From the NCBI GenBank assembly GCA_016714495.1, contig JADKDU010000027.1:1-64000 (forward strand): 64,000 bases of DNA. The letters run 5' to 3'. The notes beneath the pieces are model-generated. The model worked only from the letters and a program-made list of their open reading frames with translations, was not told the DNA's origin and did not search any database. Position numbers and translations under genes: made by a program. This document shows positions 46,208 through 54,175 of this stretch, in pieces. The stretch comes from Hyphomonadaceae bacterium (lineage in GTDB: Bacteria > Pseudomonadota > Alphaproteobacteria > Caulobacterales > Hyphomonadaceae). How positions within the stretch are numbered: position 1 is the stretch's first letter; every line of letters starts with the position of its first letter.

Positions 46208-46687
46208 CTAGGCAAGCTTGTCCGCGAAGCGGCTGGCGAAGCGGTCAAAGGTCTTTTGCGCGTCGTCCCAGGTTGCGCCTGGGATCACGTTGGCAATGTT
46301 GCTCTCATACCATTTGTATTCGAACGTGCCGATCTCCTTGCCAGACGCGTCGTAGGCAATACCCGTGACGCGGGCGCCGCCGATGCTGATCGAGCGCATC
46401 GGGTCGAGGCCGGGCTTGTCAGCGGTTTGCTCCCAGGTCGGGCGATTGGGTTTGGCGTCTTCGATCGTGACGACGACACGGTCAGCCTTCACGCCGCGCA
46501 GGTTGAAGACATGGGTAACCTTCTCGCTCAGGCGATCCGTCAGGATCTTTTCTTCGCGGACGCCGAGATCGTCTTTCAGTTTTTCCTGGAATGCAGGAGA
46601 GGTGCGCGCTTCAACCGTGACGGCGAAGGCGGGGGCGGCCAGCATCAGGCTGGCGACGGCGGAAAAAGCGGCGGTTGCAATGCGCAT
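46208..46687 (-). CDS. Secreted protein of unknown function
   Basis: This 159-residue product starts MRIATAAFSAVASLMLAAPAFAV, a signal peptide, after the ribosome-binding site GGGAGC. The mature part (SPAFQEKLKDDLGVREEKIL, VFNLRGVKADRVVVTIEDAKPNRPT, GTFEYKWYESNIANVIPGA) looks folded, with no cysteine or membrane segment. I recognise no family. It is transcribed toward the queE terminator. Confidence 0.7.
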   Translation of the reverse strand: MRIATAAFSAVASLMLAAPAFAVTVEARTSPAFQEKLKDDLGVREEKILTDRLSEKVTHVFNLRGVKADRVVVTIEDAKPNRPTWEQTADKPGLDPMRSISIGGARVTGIAYDASGKEIGTFEYKWYESNIANVIPGATWDDAQKTFDRFASRFADKLA

Positions 46688-46814
46688 GGGTTTGCTCCCT
46701 GAGTTATTCAATCAATCCGTGCAGCAGGTTTAAGGCCCGGGCATTTGATCGAACCTATCCTGAAGGTGGGATGAACGGGAGCCTATTAAAGGCCCCAGCT
46801 GAGCCATATTGGCG

Positions 46815-47024
46815 TTACTGGCGTCGAAGTTCCTCATTTTCGCGGCGCAGGCGCTCATTGTCCTTGGCCTGCTGTTCCTCGGGAGAGGTGGTTAGCAGAT
46901 CGACGGTGCCCCCGACGACTGCGCCTGTAACGCCAACGGCTGCGCCTGCGACGTCGGCTACGATGCAGCCGGAGAGAATCGGGGCGAGGGCAAGAAGCCC
47001 CGCGAGAACAATGGCTTTGCGCAT
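46815..47024 (-). CDS. Small lipoprotein with charged helical tail
   Basis: The 69-residue lipoprotein has a signal with lipobox LSGC, a small Gly/Ala/Val-rich hydrophobic stretch (DVAGAAVGVTGAVVGG) and a strongly charged helix (KDNERLRRENEELRRQ). It could span the periplasm to bind a partner, like other short glycine-zipper lipoproteins. No specific function can be assigned. Confidence 0.65.
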   Translation of the reverse strand: MRKAIVLAGLLALAPILSGCIVADVAGAAVGVTGAVVGGTVDLLTTSPEEQQAKDNERLRRENEELRRQ

Positions 47025-47120
47025 GGTTGCTCCGTCCAGAACGAAACCGGCGCGACCCGGCGTAGCGGAAGCTATAGCAGGTCGGGGCAGGATAGAATGC
47101 TCGCTATGCGTTACAAAAGT

Positions 47121-47819
47121 TTAGAGCGTATCGGTCAGCACGATCTCGGCGGGGCCTTCGATCGCCTTGAAGACAACTTTCGAGCCGCCGGTGAAGGCAA
47201 TACCGTCACGGGCCTTGACCCGCTTGCCGTCGACTTCGATCACGCCTGTGGCGGGGACCGCATAGACGTGGCGGTGGGGCTCAGTTTCCCACGCCAATTC
47301 CTGGCCGGCTTCGAGGGTCGCGCCCGCAACACGGGCGTCGGCCCGGATTTCGAGCGCCCCGTCATCGCCCTTGCCTGAGGCAAGGATGGACCAGGCGCCT
47401 GTGCGATCCGATTTTGGGAACTGTTTCGCGCCCCAGCCGGGTTTGCCGCCGGTTGCATCGGGCTCGATCCAGATCTGGAAGAGCGTGGTGTTTTCGTCCT
47501 CGAGGTTGAACTCGGCATGGCGCACGCCTGTTCCGGCGGACATCACCTGAACGTCGCCTGCAGCTGTGCGGCCCTTATTCCCCATCGAATCTTGATGGGT
47601 GATGGCGCCTGTTCGGACATAGGTGATGATTTCCATGTCGCGGTGCGGGTGCGAGGGGAAGCCGGACTTGGGCGAGATCAAGTCATCATTCCAGACGCGG
47701 AGACGACCCCAGCTCATGCGCTTAGGATCGGCGTACTCCGCGAAGGAGAAATGGTGGTGGGCGTCAAGCCAGCCATGGTTGGCGCTGCCGAGGGTTTCAA
47801 AAGGCCGGACTTCGATCAT
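47121..47819 (-). CDS. Pirin-family bicupin
   Basis: This 232-residue protein has the pirin N-terminal metal site (GFPSHPHRDMEIITYVRTG, ITHQDSMGN) with the further ligand region SAGTGVRHAEFN. The C-terminal cupin is variable. Bacterial pirins include quercetinase-like dioxygenases and metabolic modulators. A promoter with a perfect-spacing palindrome lies just upstream (47850-47881), so it is probably a regulated, single gene. Confidence 0.88.
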   Translation of the reverse strand: MIEVRPFETLGSANHGWLDAHHHFSFAEYADPKRMSWGRLRVWNDDLISPKSGFPSHPHRDMEIITYVRTGAITHQDSMGNKGRTAAGDVQVMSAGTGVRHAEFNLEDENTTLFQIWIEPDATGGKPGWGAKQFPKSDRTGAWSILASGKGDDGALEIRADARVAGATLEAGQELAWETEPHRHVYAVPATGVIEVDGKRVKARDGIAFTGGSKVVFKAIEGPAEIVLTDTL

Positions 47820-47849
47820 TGGGATCTCCCGGTTGGAAATGCTGTTGGC

Positions 47850-47881
47850 TTGTATATAGTTGCAATTGCAACAATGTACAA
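47850..47881 (-). promoter_or_regulatory. Pirin promoter with 32-base operator palindrome
   Basis: On the minus strand a -35-like TTGTAC (47881-47876) is separated by exactly 17 bases from a -10-like TATATA (47858-47853). The core between them is the perfect palindrome GTTGCAATTGCAAC (47859-47872). The symmetry continues to 32 bases with two mismatched pairs. A repressor bound here would block RNA polymerase. The TTGCAA half-sites resemble MarR-type operators. Confidence 0.7.
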
Positions 47882-47897
47882 GACCGGGGTTCTGTCA

Positions 47898-47934
47898 TGA
47901 AAAAGGCGGCCAATCCGTCTGGACTGGCCGCCTT
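47898..47934 (-). terminator. Terminator of the NIPSNAP gene
   Basis: On the minus strand, AAGGCGGCCA and TGGCCGCCTT pair over 10 bases with a 12-base loop, followed by TTTTC. It lies 23 bases beyond the stop of the NIPSNAP gene. Confidence 0.8.
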
Positions 47935-47957
47935 GTAGATTCGCACGGAACTGCGTC

Positions 47958-48791
47958 CTAACGCAGCGGCGAGTAGTCGGTCGGGGTAAGCTGGACAGAG
48001 ACAACGCCGCCCGGAGAGATCAGGAGGGGGCCGTCTTTCTGGCTCTCAGCCGAAACCTTCTTCCACTCTTCGTCTGCGCCGAATGTCTGCCACATGGTCG
48101 TGCGCGCGGCGGCGTTGGGATAGGATAGCAGGTAGACCATCTTCTCGGCCATCTGCGGCTGATCGGCGACCGGGCGCCAGTACATCATGTTGGTCATGCC
48201 GATGCGGGAGAAGATCCGCATCGTGTGATCGCGGAAACGGGCGTGCACGTTCTCGAGTTTGCCCGGCGTCGCCGTATAGGTACGCAATTCAAAATGGCGC
48301 GCCGTGGCCGACGGCGTGACGTTTAGCTTGGGCGCGTACTCGGCTGCATTCAGGAAGATGTTTTCGATCTTCGACGTCAGCGAACCGTCTTTCTGACTTT
48401 CGGCATAGACTGTCTTCCATTCTGGGTCGGCGGCGAAGGCCGACCACGACGCATCGCGCGCGGCGCGATCCTTGTAGCCCATGATGTAGAAGAGCCTGTT
48501 GTCGGCGGGCTGGTTGGGAACCGGCGCGACATGGAAAAAGCCGATTGGCGTCATGCCGTGACGCTTGAACAGATCGACCGTGTGGTCGCGGAAACGAGCG
48601 TCGAGCGCATCCATCTTGCCGGCCGAGGCCGTGTAGATGCGCAGCTCGTAGAGGCCGATGGCCGGCGCCGCCGAGCTGGACGTCGACGCGCCTGTGCTGG
48701 CGCATGCTGAAGCGAGTAATGCCGCAGTCGCGGCGAGACCTGCCGCAACGCGGCGAAGGAGCGATGGGCGATGAGAAGCGAGCGTCGTCAT
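47958..48791 (-). CDS. NIPSNAP-family lipoprotein with two domains
   Basis: The 277-residue protein has a lipoprotein signal (ATAALLASACAS). It then has two NIPSNAP (dimeric alpha-beta barrel) domains: LYELRIYTASAGKMDALDAR and FELRTYTATPGKLENVHARF, each followed by RDHT and a similar Trp-containing stretch. NIPSNAP proteins have no settled function and may bind small molecules. The ATG at 48791 begins the signal. Confidence 0.82.
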   Translation of the reverse strand: MTTLASHRPSLLRRVAAGLAATAALLASACASTGASTSSSAAPAIGLYELRIYTASAGKMDALDARFRDHTVDLFKRHGMTPIGFFHVAPVPNQPADNRLFYIMGYKDRAARDASWSAFAADPEWKTVYAESQKDGSLTSKIENIFLNAAEYAPKLNVTPSATARHFELRTYTATPGKLENVHARFRDHTMRIFSRIGMTNMMYWRPVADQPQMAEKMVYLLSYPNAAARTTMWQTFGADEEWKKVSAESQKDGPLLISPGGVVSVQLTPTDYSPLR

Positions 48792-48909
48792 TTTTCCTGC
48801 CTGTTTGCCGACCAGTGACAGCCCGGTTTTCCGGGTCATTTTGCTCTGGATTAGCGCACACTGAGGCCGAGCAACAGATGTGCGAGGCAGGATCAGGCGA
48901 TTGTGAGGC

Positions 48910-49689
48910 TCAGCCGAACGCGAAAGCGTCCATCCGCAGGATCCCGTAGGTCGTACTTTGGTGAAGGTGATTTACCTTATCCGGCGCGACACCAAGGGCG
49001 ACATAAAGGGGAAGGAGGTGCTCCTCAGTCGGGTGATTATGCGCGGCTTGCGGCGCGAGTCTGCGATAATTCAGCAGGTCGTCGACGCGGTTCTCAAGCA
49101 GAGCCGCGGTCATCCATTCGGCGAAAGCATGAACCCAGTCGGGCTCGGGAGCATCAATGCGGCCGCCTGACGTGCGGAGGCTGGCGAGGTCGTGGGTAAA
49201 ACTGCCGGAGCCGACGATCAGGACGCCTTCCTCGCGCAGCGGGGCGAGGATCTGGCCGAGGCGATAATGGTGCGTCGTGCCGAGGCGCGTCTGGACCGAA
49301 AGCTGGACGACGGGAATATCGGCCTCGGGCCAGGCGACCATCAATGGCGCCCATGCGCCATGATCGAGGCCGCGGCTTTGGTCAATGTCGGTAGGCAGGC
49401 CCGCTGCGGCGAGGAGGTCGGCGACACGCTTTGCAAGTGCGGCCGAAGGCGGGGCGGGGTATTGGATCTGGTAGAGCGCAGGCGGAAAGCCGCCAAAATC
49501 GTGGATCGTTTCGTTGGCGGGCGGAGCGTTTACCGCAGGGCGCAGGCGCTCCCAGTGGGCGGACACCATGAGGATGGCTTTTGGCCGTTCGGGCAGCAAG
49601 GCCGGCAAACGTTTCAGGAAATCGCGCGCCTCCGCATCCTCGAGGGCGAGCATGGGAGAACCGTGGGAGACGAAAATGGCTGGCAGCAT
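48910..49689 (-). CDS. Class III extradiol dioxygenase, DODA/LigB type
   Basis: This 259-residue protein starts MLPAIFVSHGSPML, the conserved first His of the DODA/LigB family, and continues with MVSAHWE, GLDHGAWAPLM, VGSGSFTHDL and NHPTEEHLLPLYVALG. The His residues bind a divalent metal (Zn or Fe). Homologues open 4,5-positions of catechols such as DOPA or related dihydroxy aromatics. The substrate here is unknown. The ATG at 49689 was chosen from a longer frame because it starts the conserved domain. Confidence 0.88.
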   Translation of the reverse strand: MLPAIFVSHGSPMLALEDAEARDFLKRLPALLPERPKAILMVSAHWERLRPAVNAPPANETIHDFGGFPPALYQIQYPAPPSAALAKRVADLLAAAGLPTDIDQSRGLDHGAWAPLMVAWPEADIPVVQLSVQTRLGTTHHYRLGQILAPLREEGVLIVGSGSFTHDLASLRTSGGRIDAPEPDWVHAFAEWMTAALLENRVDDLLNYRRLAPQAAHNHPTEEHLLPLYVALGVAPDKVNHLHQSTTYGILRMDAFAFG

Positions 49690-49792
49690 GGCGCCAAGGT
49701 GGCGGCGCGCCAGCACCGGATCAAGGGCGGGTTGACCCAATAGGGTGGGCTGTCAGGGTGCGATTGGAATCGGATTGGCTCAGGGCATCGTC

Positions 49793-50035
49793 ATGCGCGT
49801 CGCTTTTCTTGCCGTGTTCGCGCTGGCCGCGTGTGAGCCTGAAACGCCGCCGGCCGGGTCGACGGGCGCTGGAGAAAGCGCCGCGGTGGGGCGGTCTGCT
49901 CATGTTGCCGCCGAGCGGGAGTGTGCAGAGCTCACGGGTTATGCGCCCGAGAAGCTGGCCGCGATGACGAGCGAGATGCAGGCGCTGGTGACGCGCGAAT
50001 ACAAATCGTGCGTCGCGGAGGTCGGCGTCCGGTAG
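49793..50035 (+). CDS. Small lipoprotein
   Basis: This 80-residue lipoprotein has a signal with lipobox LAACE. The mature part contains two cysteines (ERECAEL and KSCVAEV) and GYAPEKLAAMTSEMQALVTREY, a helical region. ATG 49793 follows the intergenic region. I recognise no family. Confidence 0.6.
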   Translation: MRVAFLAVFALAACEPETPPAGSTGAGESAAVGRSAHVAAERECAELTGYAPEKLAAMTSEMQALVTREYKSCVAEVGVR

Positions 50036-50054
50036 ATTCCGTTGATCGGCAGGA

Positions 50055-51041
50055 TCAGCCATTGACGCCCTTCATGCCGGTTTCGTCATAGCGTTCGCCT
50101 TCCACCTTGGCGGCGAGACCGTCGAGCTTGGCGATCGCGCCTGGCGTGAGTGTCACATCCGCGGCGTCGAGATTCTGTTTCAGGTTGGCGACCTTGGTGG
50201 TGCCAGGGATTGTGACGATATTGTCTGCGCGCTGGAGAACCCAGGCGAGCGCGACCTGGCCGGCTGTGGCATTGAGATCCGATGCCACGCGCGCGATCTC
50301 CTCCACGAGGGCGAGGTTGTTCGCCAGCGCTTCACCCTGGAAGCGCGGCGCCATTGTAGCGCGGAAATCCCAGCCGTCGGCCTTCCAGTCCTTCGACCAG
50401 CCGGCGAGCATGCCGCGTCCAAGTGGAGAATAGGCGACGAGCGTCGTGCCGAGTTCCCTGCAGGCTTCGAGGATGCCGCCTTCCTCCACAAAGCGCGTGA
50501 AGATCGAGAATTCGGATTGTACCGCGGCGATGGGATGGACCTTCGCGGCGGCGCGCAGGGTTTCGGCTGTGACTTCAGAGAGGCCGATCTGCCGGACCTT
50601 TCCTTCCTTCACGATATCCGCCATCGCGCCGACGGTTTCCTCGATGGGACGGGTGAAGTCGCGGCGGTGGAGATACCAGAGGTCGATGTGATCGGTCTGG
50701 AGGAAGTTCAGCGACTGCTCGATGGCGCGGCGGGCGTTTTTCTCCGAGCCGTCGACGCCGGCGCGTTGGCCGGTCTCGCGATTGTAGACCGGCCCGAATT
50801 TTGTGGCGATGAAGACCTGTTCGCGCCGGTCGTGGAAAGCCTTGCCGATCTTCTGTTCGGAATCTCCAAAGCCGTACATTTCGGCGGTGTCGTAATGATC
50901 AACTCCGAGATCGAGCGCCTGGTGAAGCAGCGATACGGCGTCGGCGTCTTCCATGGCGGGGCCATAGGCAAAGGAAATGCCCATGCAGCCGAGGCCGATG
51001 GCGTTAAGCGGACGGCTGTTGCCGATGGGGCGACGGATCAC
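50055..51041 (-). CDS. Aldo/keto reductase
   Basis: This 328-residue (alpha/beta)8 NADPH reductase has the catalytic tetrad Asp and Tyr (YDTAEMYG), Lys (FIATKFG) and His (WYLHRRD). The C-terminus has ARVASDLNATAGQVALAWVL. Family members reduce aldehydes and ketones. The start is a GTG behind GGAGG. A TetR-type inverted repeat lies 18 bases upstream. Confidence 0.92.
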   Translation of the reverse strand: MIRRPIGNSRPLNAIGLGCMGISFAYGPAMEDADAVSLLHQALDLGVDHYDTAEMYGFGDSEQKIGKAFHDRREQVFIATKFGPVYNRETGQRAGVDGSEKNARRAIEQSLNFLQTDHIDLWYLHRRDFTRPIEETVGAMADIVKEGKVRQIGLSEVTAETLRAAAKVHPIAAVQSEFSIFTRFVEEGGILEACRELGTTLVAYSPLGRGMLAGWSKDWKADGWDFRATMAPRFQGEALANNLALVEEIARVASDLNATAGQVALAWVLQRADNIVTIPGTTKVANLKQNLDAADVTLTPGAIAKLDGLAAKVEGERYDETGMKGVNG

Positions 51042-51058
51042 GAGATATTCCTCCAGTC

Positions 51059-51078
51059 ATGTGAGCGTTCACTCACAT
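51059..51078 (-). promoter_or_regulatory. TetR-like operator upstream of the aldo/keto reductase
   Basis: ATGTGAG (51059-51065) and CTCACAT (51072-51078) are a perfect inverted repeat separated by CGTTCA. It lies 18 bases before the GTG start, where a repressor would block expression. The GTGAGTGAACGCTCAC core resembles TetR-family operators. Confidence 0.6.
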
Positions 51079-51139
51079 AGTGGGCGCTGACGACTAGAGG
51101 GTCAACCCGGCGTGCTAAAGTTTAGTGGAGCCGGTCGGG

Positions 51140-51733
51140 CTATTCAGGCGCGGCGACCTGTTTGCGGATTTCGGCGACGCCGCGAATGACGGATTTGATG
51201 CCATTGTCGGGCGTGGATGCGAGCGCGCCGCGATAGCCCTCGATGGTAAGGTCGGGGCCGACGAGCATGTAGGCTGGCGTGGGATCAACGTGCAACGCGG
51301 CGGCGATGCCGGCCCCATCGTAAACCGTCGGCCATGGCGCAGCCGCGTTTGCTGCTGTCTGAATGGCAAGGAAGTCGAGGTCGGGGTCCTGATCGGCTGC
51401 GGAGTTGAGCGCCGCGATATAGTTGTGCTCCGTCATGGCGGCAGCGTCATTGCCGCCGACGAAGCCGAGAATGGTCCAACGGTCGCGCAGGTTTTCCTGT
51501 GTGAGTTCGGTGCCATCAGCCTGCTTCAATGCGAAGGCGGGAAGAGTCGAGCCAATACTGGCATAGGCTGTGAGGTCGGTTTCCCAGCCTTCGATACTGG
51601 CGCGCGCTTTTGAGACGAAAGTTTGCGTGTGTTCCGTGGGCGGTACTGTGGCTGCGGCTGGCGCGGGCGCCGTTGGTTGACCGCACGCGGTTAACGCCAC
51701 TGAGAATGAAACGCCCAGAAGACTCTTACGCAT
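51140..51733 (-). CDS. Redoxin-like lipoprotein without redox cysteines
   Basis: The 197-residue protein has a lipoprotein signal (lipobox LTAC) and a redoxin-like domain: GSTLPAFALKQADGTELTQENLRDRWTILGFVG, where CxxC normally follows. Here the loop is GGNDAAA, and the mature part contains no Cys apart from the lipid-modified one. PDLDFLAIQTAA and PTPAYMLVGPDLTIEGYRG follow the fold. It is therefore probably a non-catalytic binding or assembly protein. The ATG at 51733 starts the signal. Confidence 0.78.
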   Translation of the reverse strand: MRKSLLGVSFSVALTACGQPTAPAPAAATVPPTEHTQTFVSKARASIEGWETDLTAYASIGSTLPAFALKQADGTELTQENLRDRWTILGFVGGNDAAAMTEHNYIAALNSAADQDPDLDFLAIQTAANAAAPWPTVYDGAGIAAALHVDPTPAYMLVGPDLTIEGYRGALASTPDNGIKSVIRGVAEIRKQVAAPE

Positions 51734-51960
51734 GGCTGACTCCCGAGCCCGAGACTCGAATCCGATTTGGGCAGATGCGTGGCGCGAGATCAATCGCTCG
51801 TCGGCGACGTTCGCTGCGCAACGCGAATTTGGCGCGCAGCCTGAACGGTCGTTCATATCGCCCTGAAATCGCTGCGTTTTGCGCATCCGAAGCAGAACGG
51901 AGGACACAATGAGTAGGTCTGCAGGCGCATAGAGGGATACGTTTGGCTAGGAGAACGGCC

Positions 51961-52329
51961 ATGAAGGACATGAGCAAGAAAATGATGCGCGCGGGCGCTC
52001 TTACGCTGGGTGTTATTGCGCTAGCGCCGATGGCAAGCGCGGGGGAATGGCGGCTCAATGCCGACCGCTACCCCGATATTCGGGAAGACTAGCGAGACAT
52101 GAAGCGTGACAATGGCTGGCGTGACCCACGGGAAGGCCATCGCGACTATTGTGTAATCAGCTGCTCGGCGCGCGCCTGGTCCCATGTCCCGAGCCGCGGC
52201 CAGCGTTGGAACAACCGACGCGATCGCGACTATCCGTGCGAGGCCTATCTATCCAGCAATGGCCGCGTCCATGAACGCAACCATCGCGGCGACCTCGTGA
52301 GCCTCGGCATATATCTGCGTCTCGGCTGA
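51961..52329 (+). pseudogene. Secreted protein split by an in-frame TAG
   Basis: The first frame (51961-52092) encodes a 43-residue peptide with a signal (MMRAGALTLGVIALAPMASAG) and the mature start EWRLNADRYPDIRED, then TAG. The same frame is open from 52093: RDMKRDNGWRDPREGHRDYC, CEAYLSSNGRVHERNH and a final stop at 52329. The continuous frame suggests one small cysteine-containing exported protein interrupted by a premature amber codon, or read through. A restart at ATG 52099 would lack a signal. Confidence 0.6.
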
Positions 52330-52395
52330 TCAAGTCCGCTGATCGCAAGCAAAGCGCCCGTTTCGTAAGAGGCGGACGTTTTTGTTGAGCCTGGT

Positions 52396-53493
52396 TCAGA
52401 CGTTGAACCGGAAGTGCATGACATCTCCATCCTGGACGACGTATTCCTTGCCTTCCTGGCGCGCCTTGCCGGCTTCCTTCGCGCCGCTTTCGCCGTTGAA
52501 CTTGACGTAGTCGGCGTAGGCGATCGTCTCAGCCTTGATGAAGCCCTTCTCGAAATCGCCATGAATAACGCCGGCGGCCTGCGGGGCAGTCGTGCCCTTC
52601 TTGATCGTCCAGGCGCGGGCCTCTTTCGGGCCAACGGTGAAGTACGTCTGTAGGCCAAGGAGCTCGTAGCCTGCGCGGATGACGCGGTTGAGGCCGGGCT
52701 CTTCGAGGCCAAGGGATTCCAGGAATTCCTTCTGTTCTTCGTCGGAGAGAACGGCGACTTCGCTTTCGATCTTGGCGGAGATGACGACGGCGGCGGAGCC
52801 TTCGGCTTTGGCGTGGGCGACGACCGCGTCGGAGAACTTGTTGCCGGTGGCGGCGGAGTTCTCGTCGACATTGCAGATGTAAAAGACGGGCTTGGAGGTG
52901 AGGAGCTGGAGCATCTTCCAGGCCTTCTGGTCCTCGGGCGCAATCGTCGCGCGGCGCGCGGGCTTGCCGGCGTTGAGCTGTTCGAGGGCGAGCTTGAGGA
53001 GTTCAAGCGTCTGGATGGCGTCCTTGTCGCCGCCCTTGGCCTTCTTCTCGACGTTGAGGCGGCGTTTCTCAAGTGAGTCCATGTCCGCCAGCATCAATTC
53101 GGTCTCGACGACTTCGAAGTCAGCCAGCGGATCGATCTTGCCTGAAACGTGGGTGATATCGTCGTCCACGAAGCAACGCAGCACATAGGCCACCGCATCG
53201 ACTTCGCGGATGGTGGCTAGAAACTGGTTGCCGAGGCCTTCGCCCTGGCTAGCGCCTTTCACCAGGCCAGCGATGTCGACGAAGTTCATGCGCGTGGGAA
53301 TGATTTCCTTCGAGCCGGCGATCCTGGCCAGCACGTCGAGGCGAGGTTCGGGCATCGCAACGTCGCCGACGTTCGGCTCGATCGTGCAGAACGGATAGTT
53401 CGCCGCCTGCGCCGCAGCCGTGCGTGTGAGGGCGTTGAACAGGGTCGACTTGCCGACATTCGGCAGGCCTACGATTCCAGCCTTGAAGCCCAT
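52396..53493 (-). CDS. ychF: Redox-regulated ATPase YchF
   Basis: This 365-residue OBG-family protein has the P-loop GLPNVGKSTLFNAL, DIAGLVKGASQGEG and an altered base-specificity motif (YICNVDE instead of NKxD), which explains its preference for ATP. The C-terminus has a TGS domain (ETIAYADYVKFNGE and VQDGDVMHFRFNV). It associates with ribosomes and the stress response. Its start touches the pth stop, and the pair is co-transcribed. Confidence 0.94.
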   Translation of the reverse strand: MGFKAGIVGLPNVGKSTLFNALTRTAAAQAANYPFCTIEPNVGDVAMPEPRLDVLARIAGSKEIIPTRMNFVDIAGLVKGASQGEGLGNQFLATIREVDAVAYVLRCFVDDDITHVSGKIDPLADFEVVETELMLADMDSLEKRRLNVEKKAKGGDKDAIQTLELLKLALEQLNAGKPARRATIAPEDQKAWKMLQLLTSKPVFYICNVDENSAATGNKFSDAVVAHAKAEGSAAVVISAKIESEVAVLSDEEQKEFLESLGLEEPGLNRVIRAGYELLGLQTYFTVGPKEARAWTIKKGTTAPQAAGVIHGDFEKGFIKAETIAYADYVKFNGESGAKEAGKARQEGKEYVVQDGDVMHFRFNV

Positions 53494-54122
53494 CAGTTCT
53501 CTTCCTTGTCGGTTGGCTTGCGCGGGTCACTCTTCGGCGCGGGCGCAAGGCGCATAACTTCGGTCTGGTATTTGTCGTCGCTGTTGGCGAGCAGCAAGGG
53601 CAGGGCCTCTGCGCAGGCGTCGATCAGGGCGGTGAGCCAGGGCTGGTCGGCCTTGGCGAAATCGGACAGCACGTGCGCGTGAACCAGTTCCTTGTCGCCC
53701 GGATGGCCTACGCCCATGCGCGCGCGGCGCACGTCGGGGCTGGCCTGAGCGATGATGGAGCGGATGCCGTTATGGCCGGCCGCGCCGCCACCGGTCTTCA
53801 TGCGGAAGCGGCCGGGCGCGAGATCGATCTCGTCATAGAAGACAACGGTGTTCGCCGGCGTGATCTTGTTGAAGCGCATCGCTTCGCCAACCGAATATCC
53901 GGAATTGTTCATGAATGTTTGCGGTTTCAGAAGCTGGACCTTGACCTTCGCGCCGTCAGGCGCGGTGAGCGAGCCGTCGGCCACTTCGCCCTGAAAGCGG
54001 CTGCGCCACGGGCCGAACGCGTATTTCGACGCGAAGCGGTCCACCGCCATGAAACCGATGTTATGGCGATTGCCGGCGTATTTCGCGCCGGGGTTTCCAA
54101 GACCTACGATGAGCAGCATCAC
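53493..54122 (-). CDS. pth: Peptidyl-tRNA hydrolase
   Basis: Pth cleaves peptidyl-tRNA dropped by stalled ribosomes. The 209-residue protein has GLGNPGAKYAGNRHNIGFMAVD (with the catalytic His and Asn), LLKPQTFMNNSGYSVGEAM and RMKTGGGAAGHNGIRSI. Its last base overlaps the ychF start. It lies 53 bases downstream of rplY on the same strand, with a hairpin between them. Confidence 0.94.
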   Translation of the reverse strand: MMLLIVGLGNPGAKYAGNRHNIGFMAVDRFASKYAFGPWRSRFQGEVADGSLTAPDGAKVKVQLLKPQTFMNNSGYSVGEAMRFNKITPANTVVFYDEIDLAPGRFRMKTGGGAAGHNGIRSIIAQASPDVRRARMGVGHPGDKELVHAHVLSDFAKADQPWLTALIDACAEALPLLLANSDDKYQTEVMRLAPAPKSDPRKPTDKEEN

Positions 54123-54140
54123 AGCCGTCCCGAAGGATGC

Positions 54141-54166
54141 GCCGGCGCATCGTTGGATGCGCCGGC
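54141..54166 (-). promoter_or_regulatory. Intercistronic hairpin between rplY and pth
   Basis: GCCGGCGCATC (54141-54151) and GATGCGCCGGC (54156-54166) form a perfect 11-base-pair stem with a GTTG loop. It starts 9 bases beyond the rplY stop. There is no T-run, so it may attenuate or protect the mRNA between two genes needed in different amounts. Confidence 0.6.
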
Positions 54167-54175
54167 TTCACGTCC

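Noticed and set aside
40437..51078. TetR regulator as controller of the aldo/keto reductase
   Set aside because: The two are more than 10 kb apart with no sequence link, so I list it only as a candidate to test.
52090..52092. TAG read as selenocysteine or pyrrolysine
   Set aside because: Selenocysteine uses UGA, and no pyrrolysine machinery is visible. A pseudogene or sequencing error is simpler.
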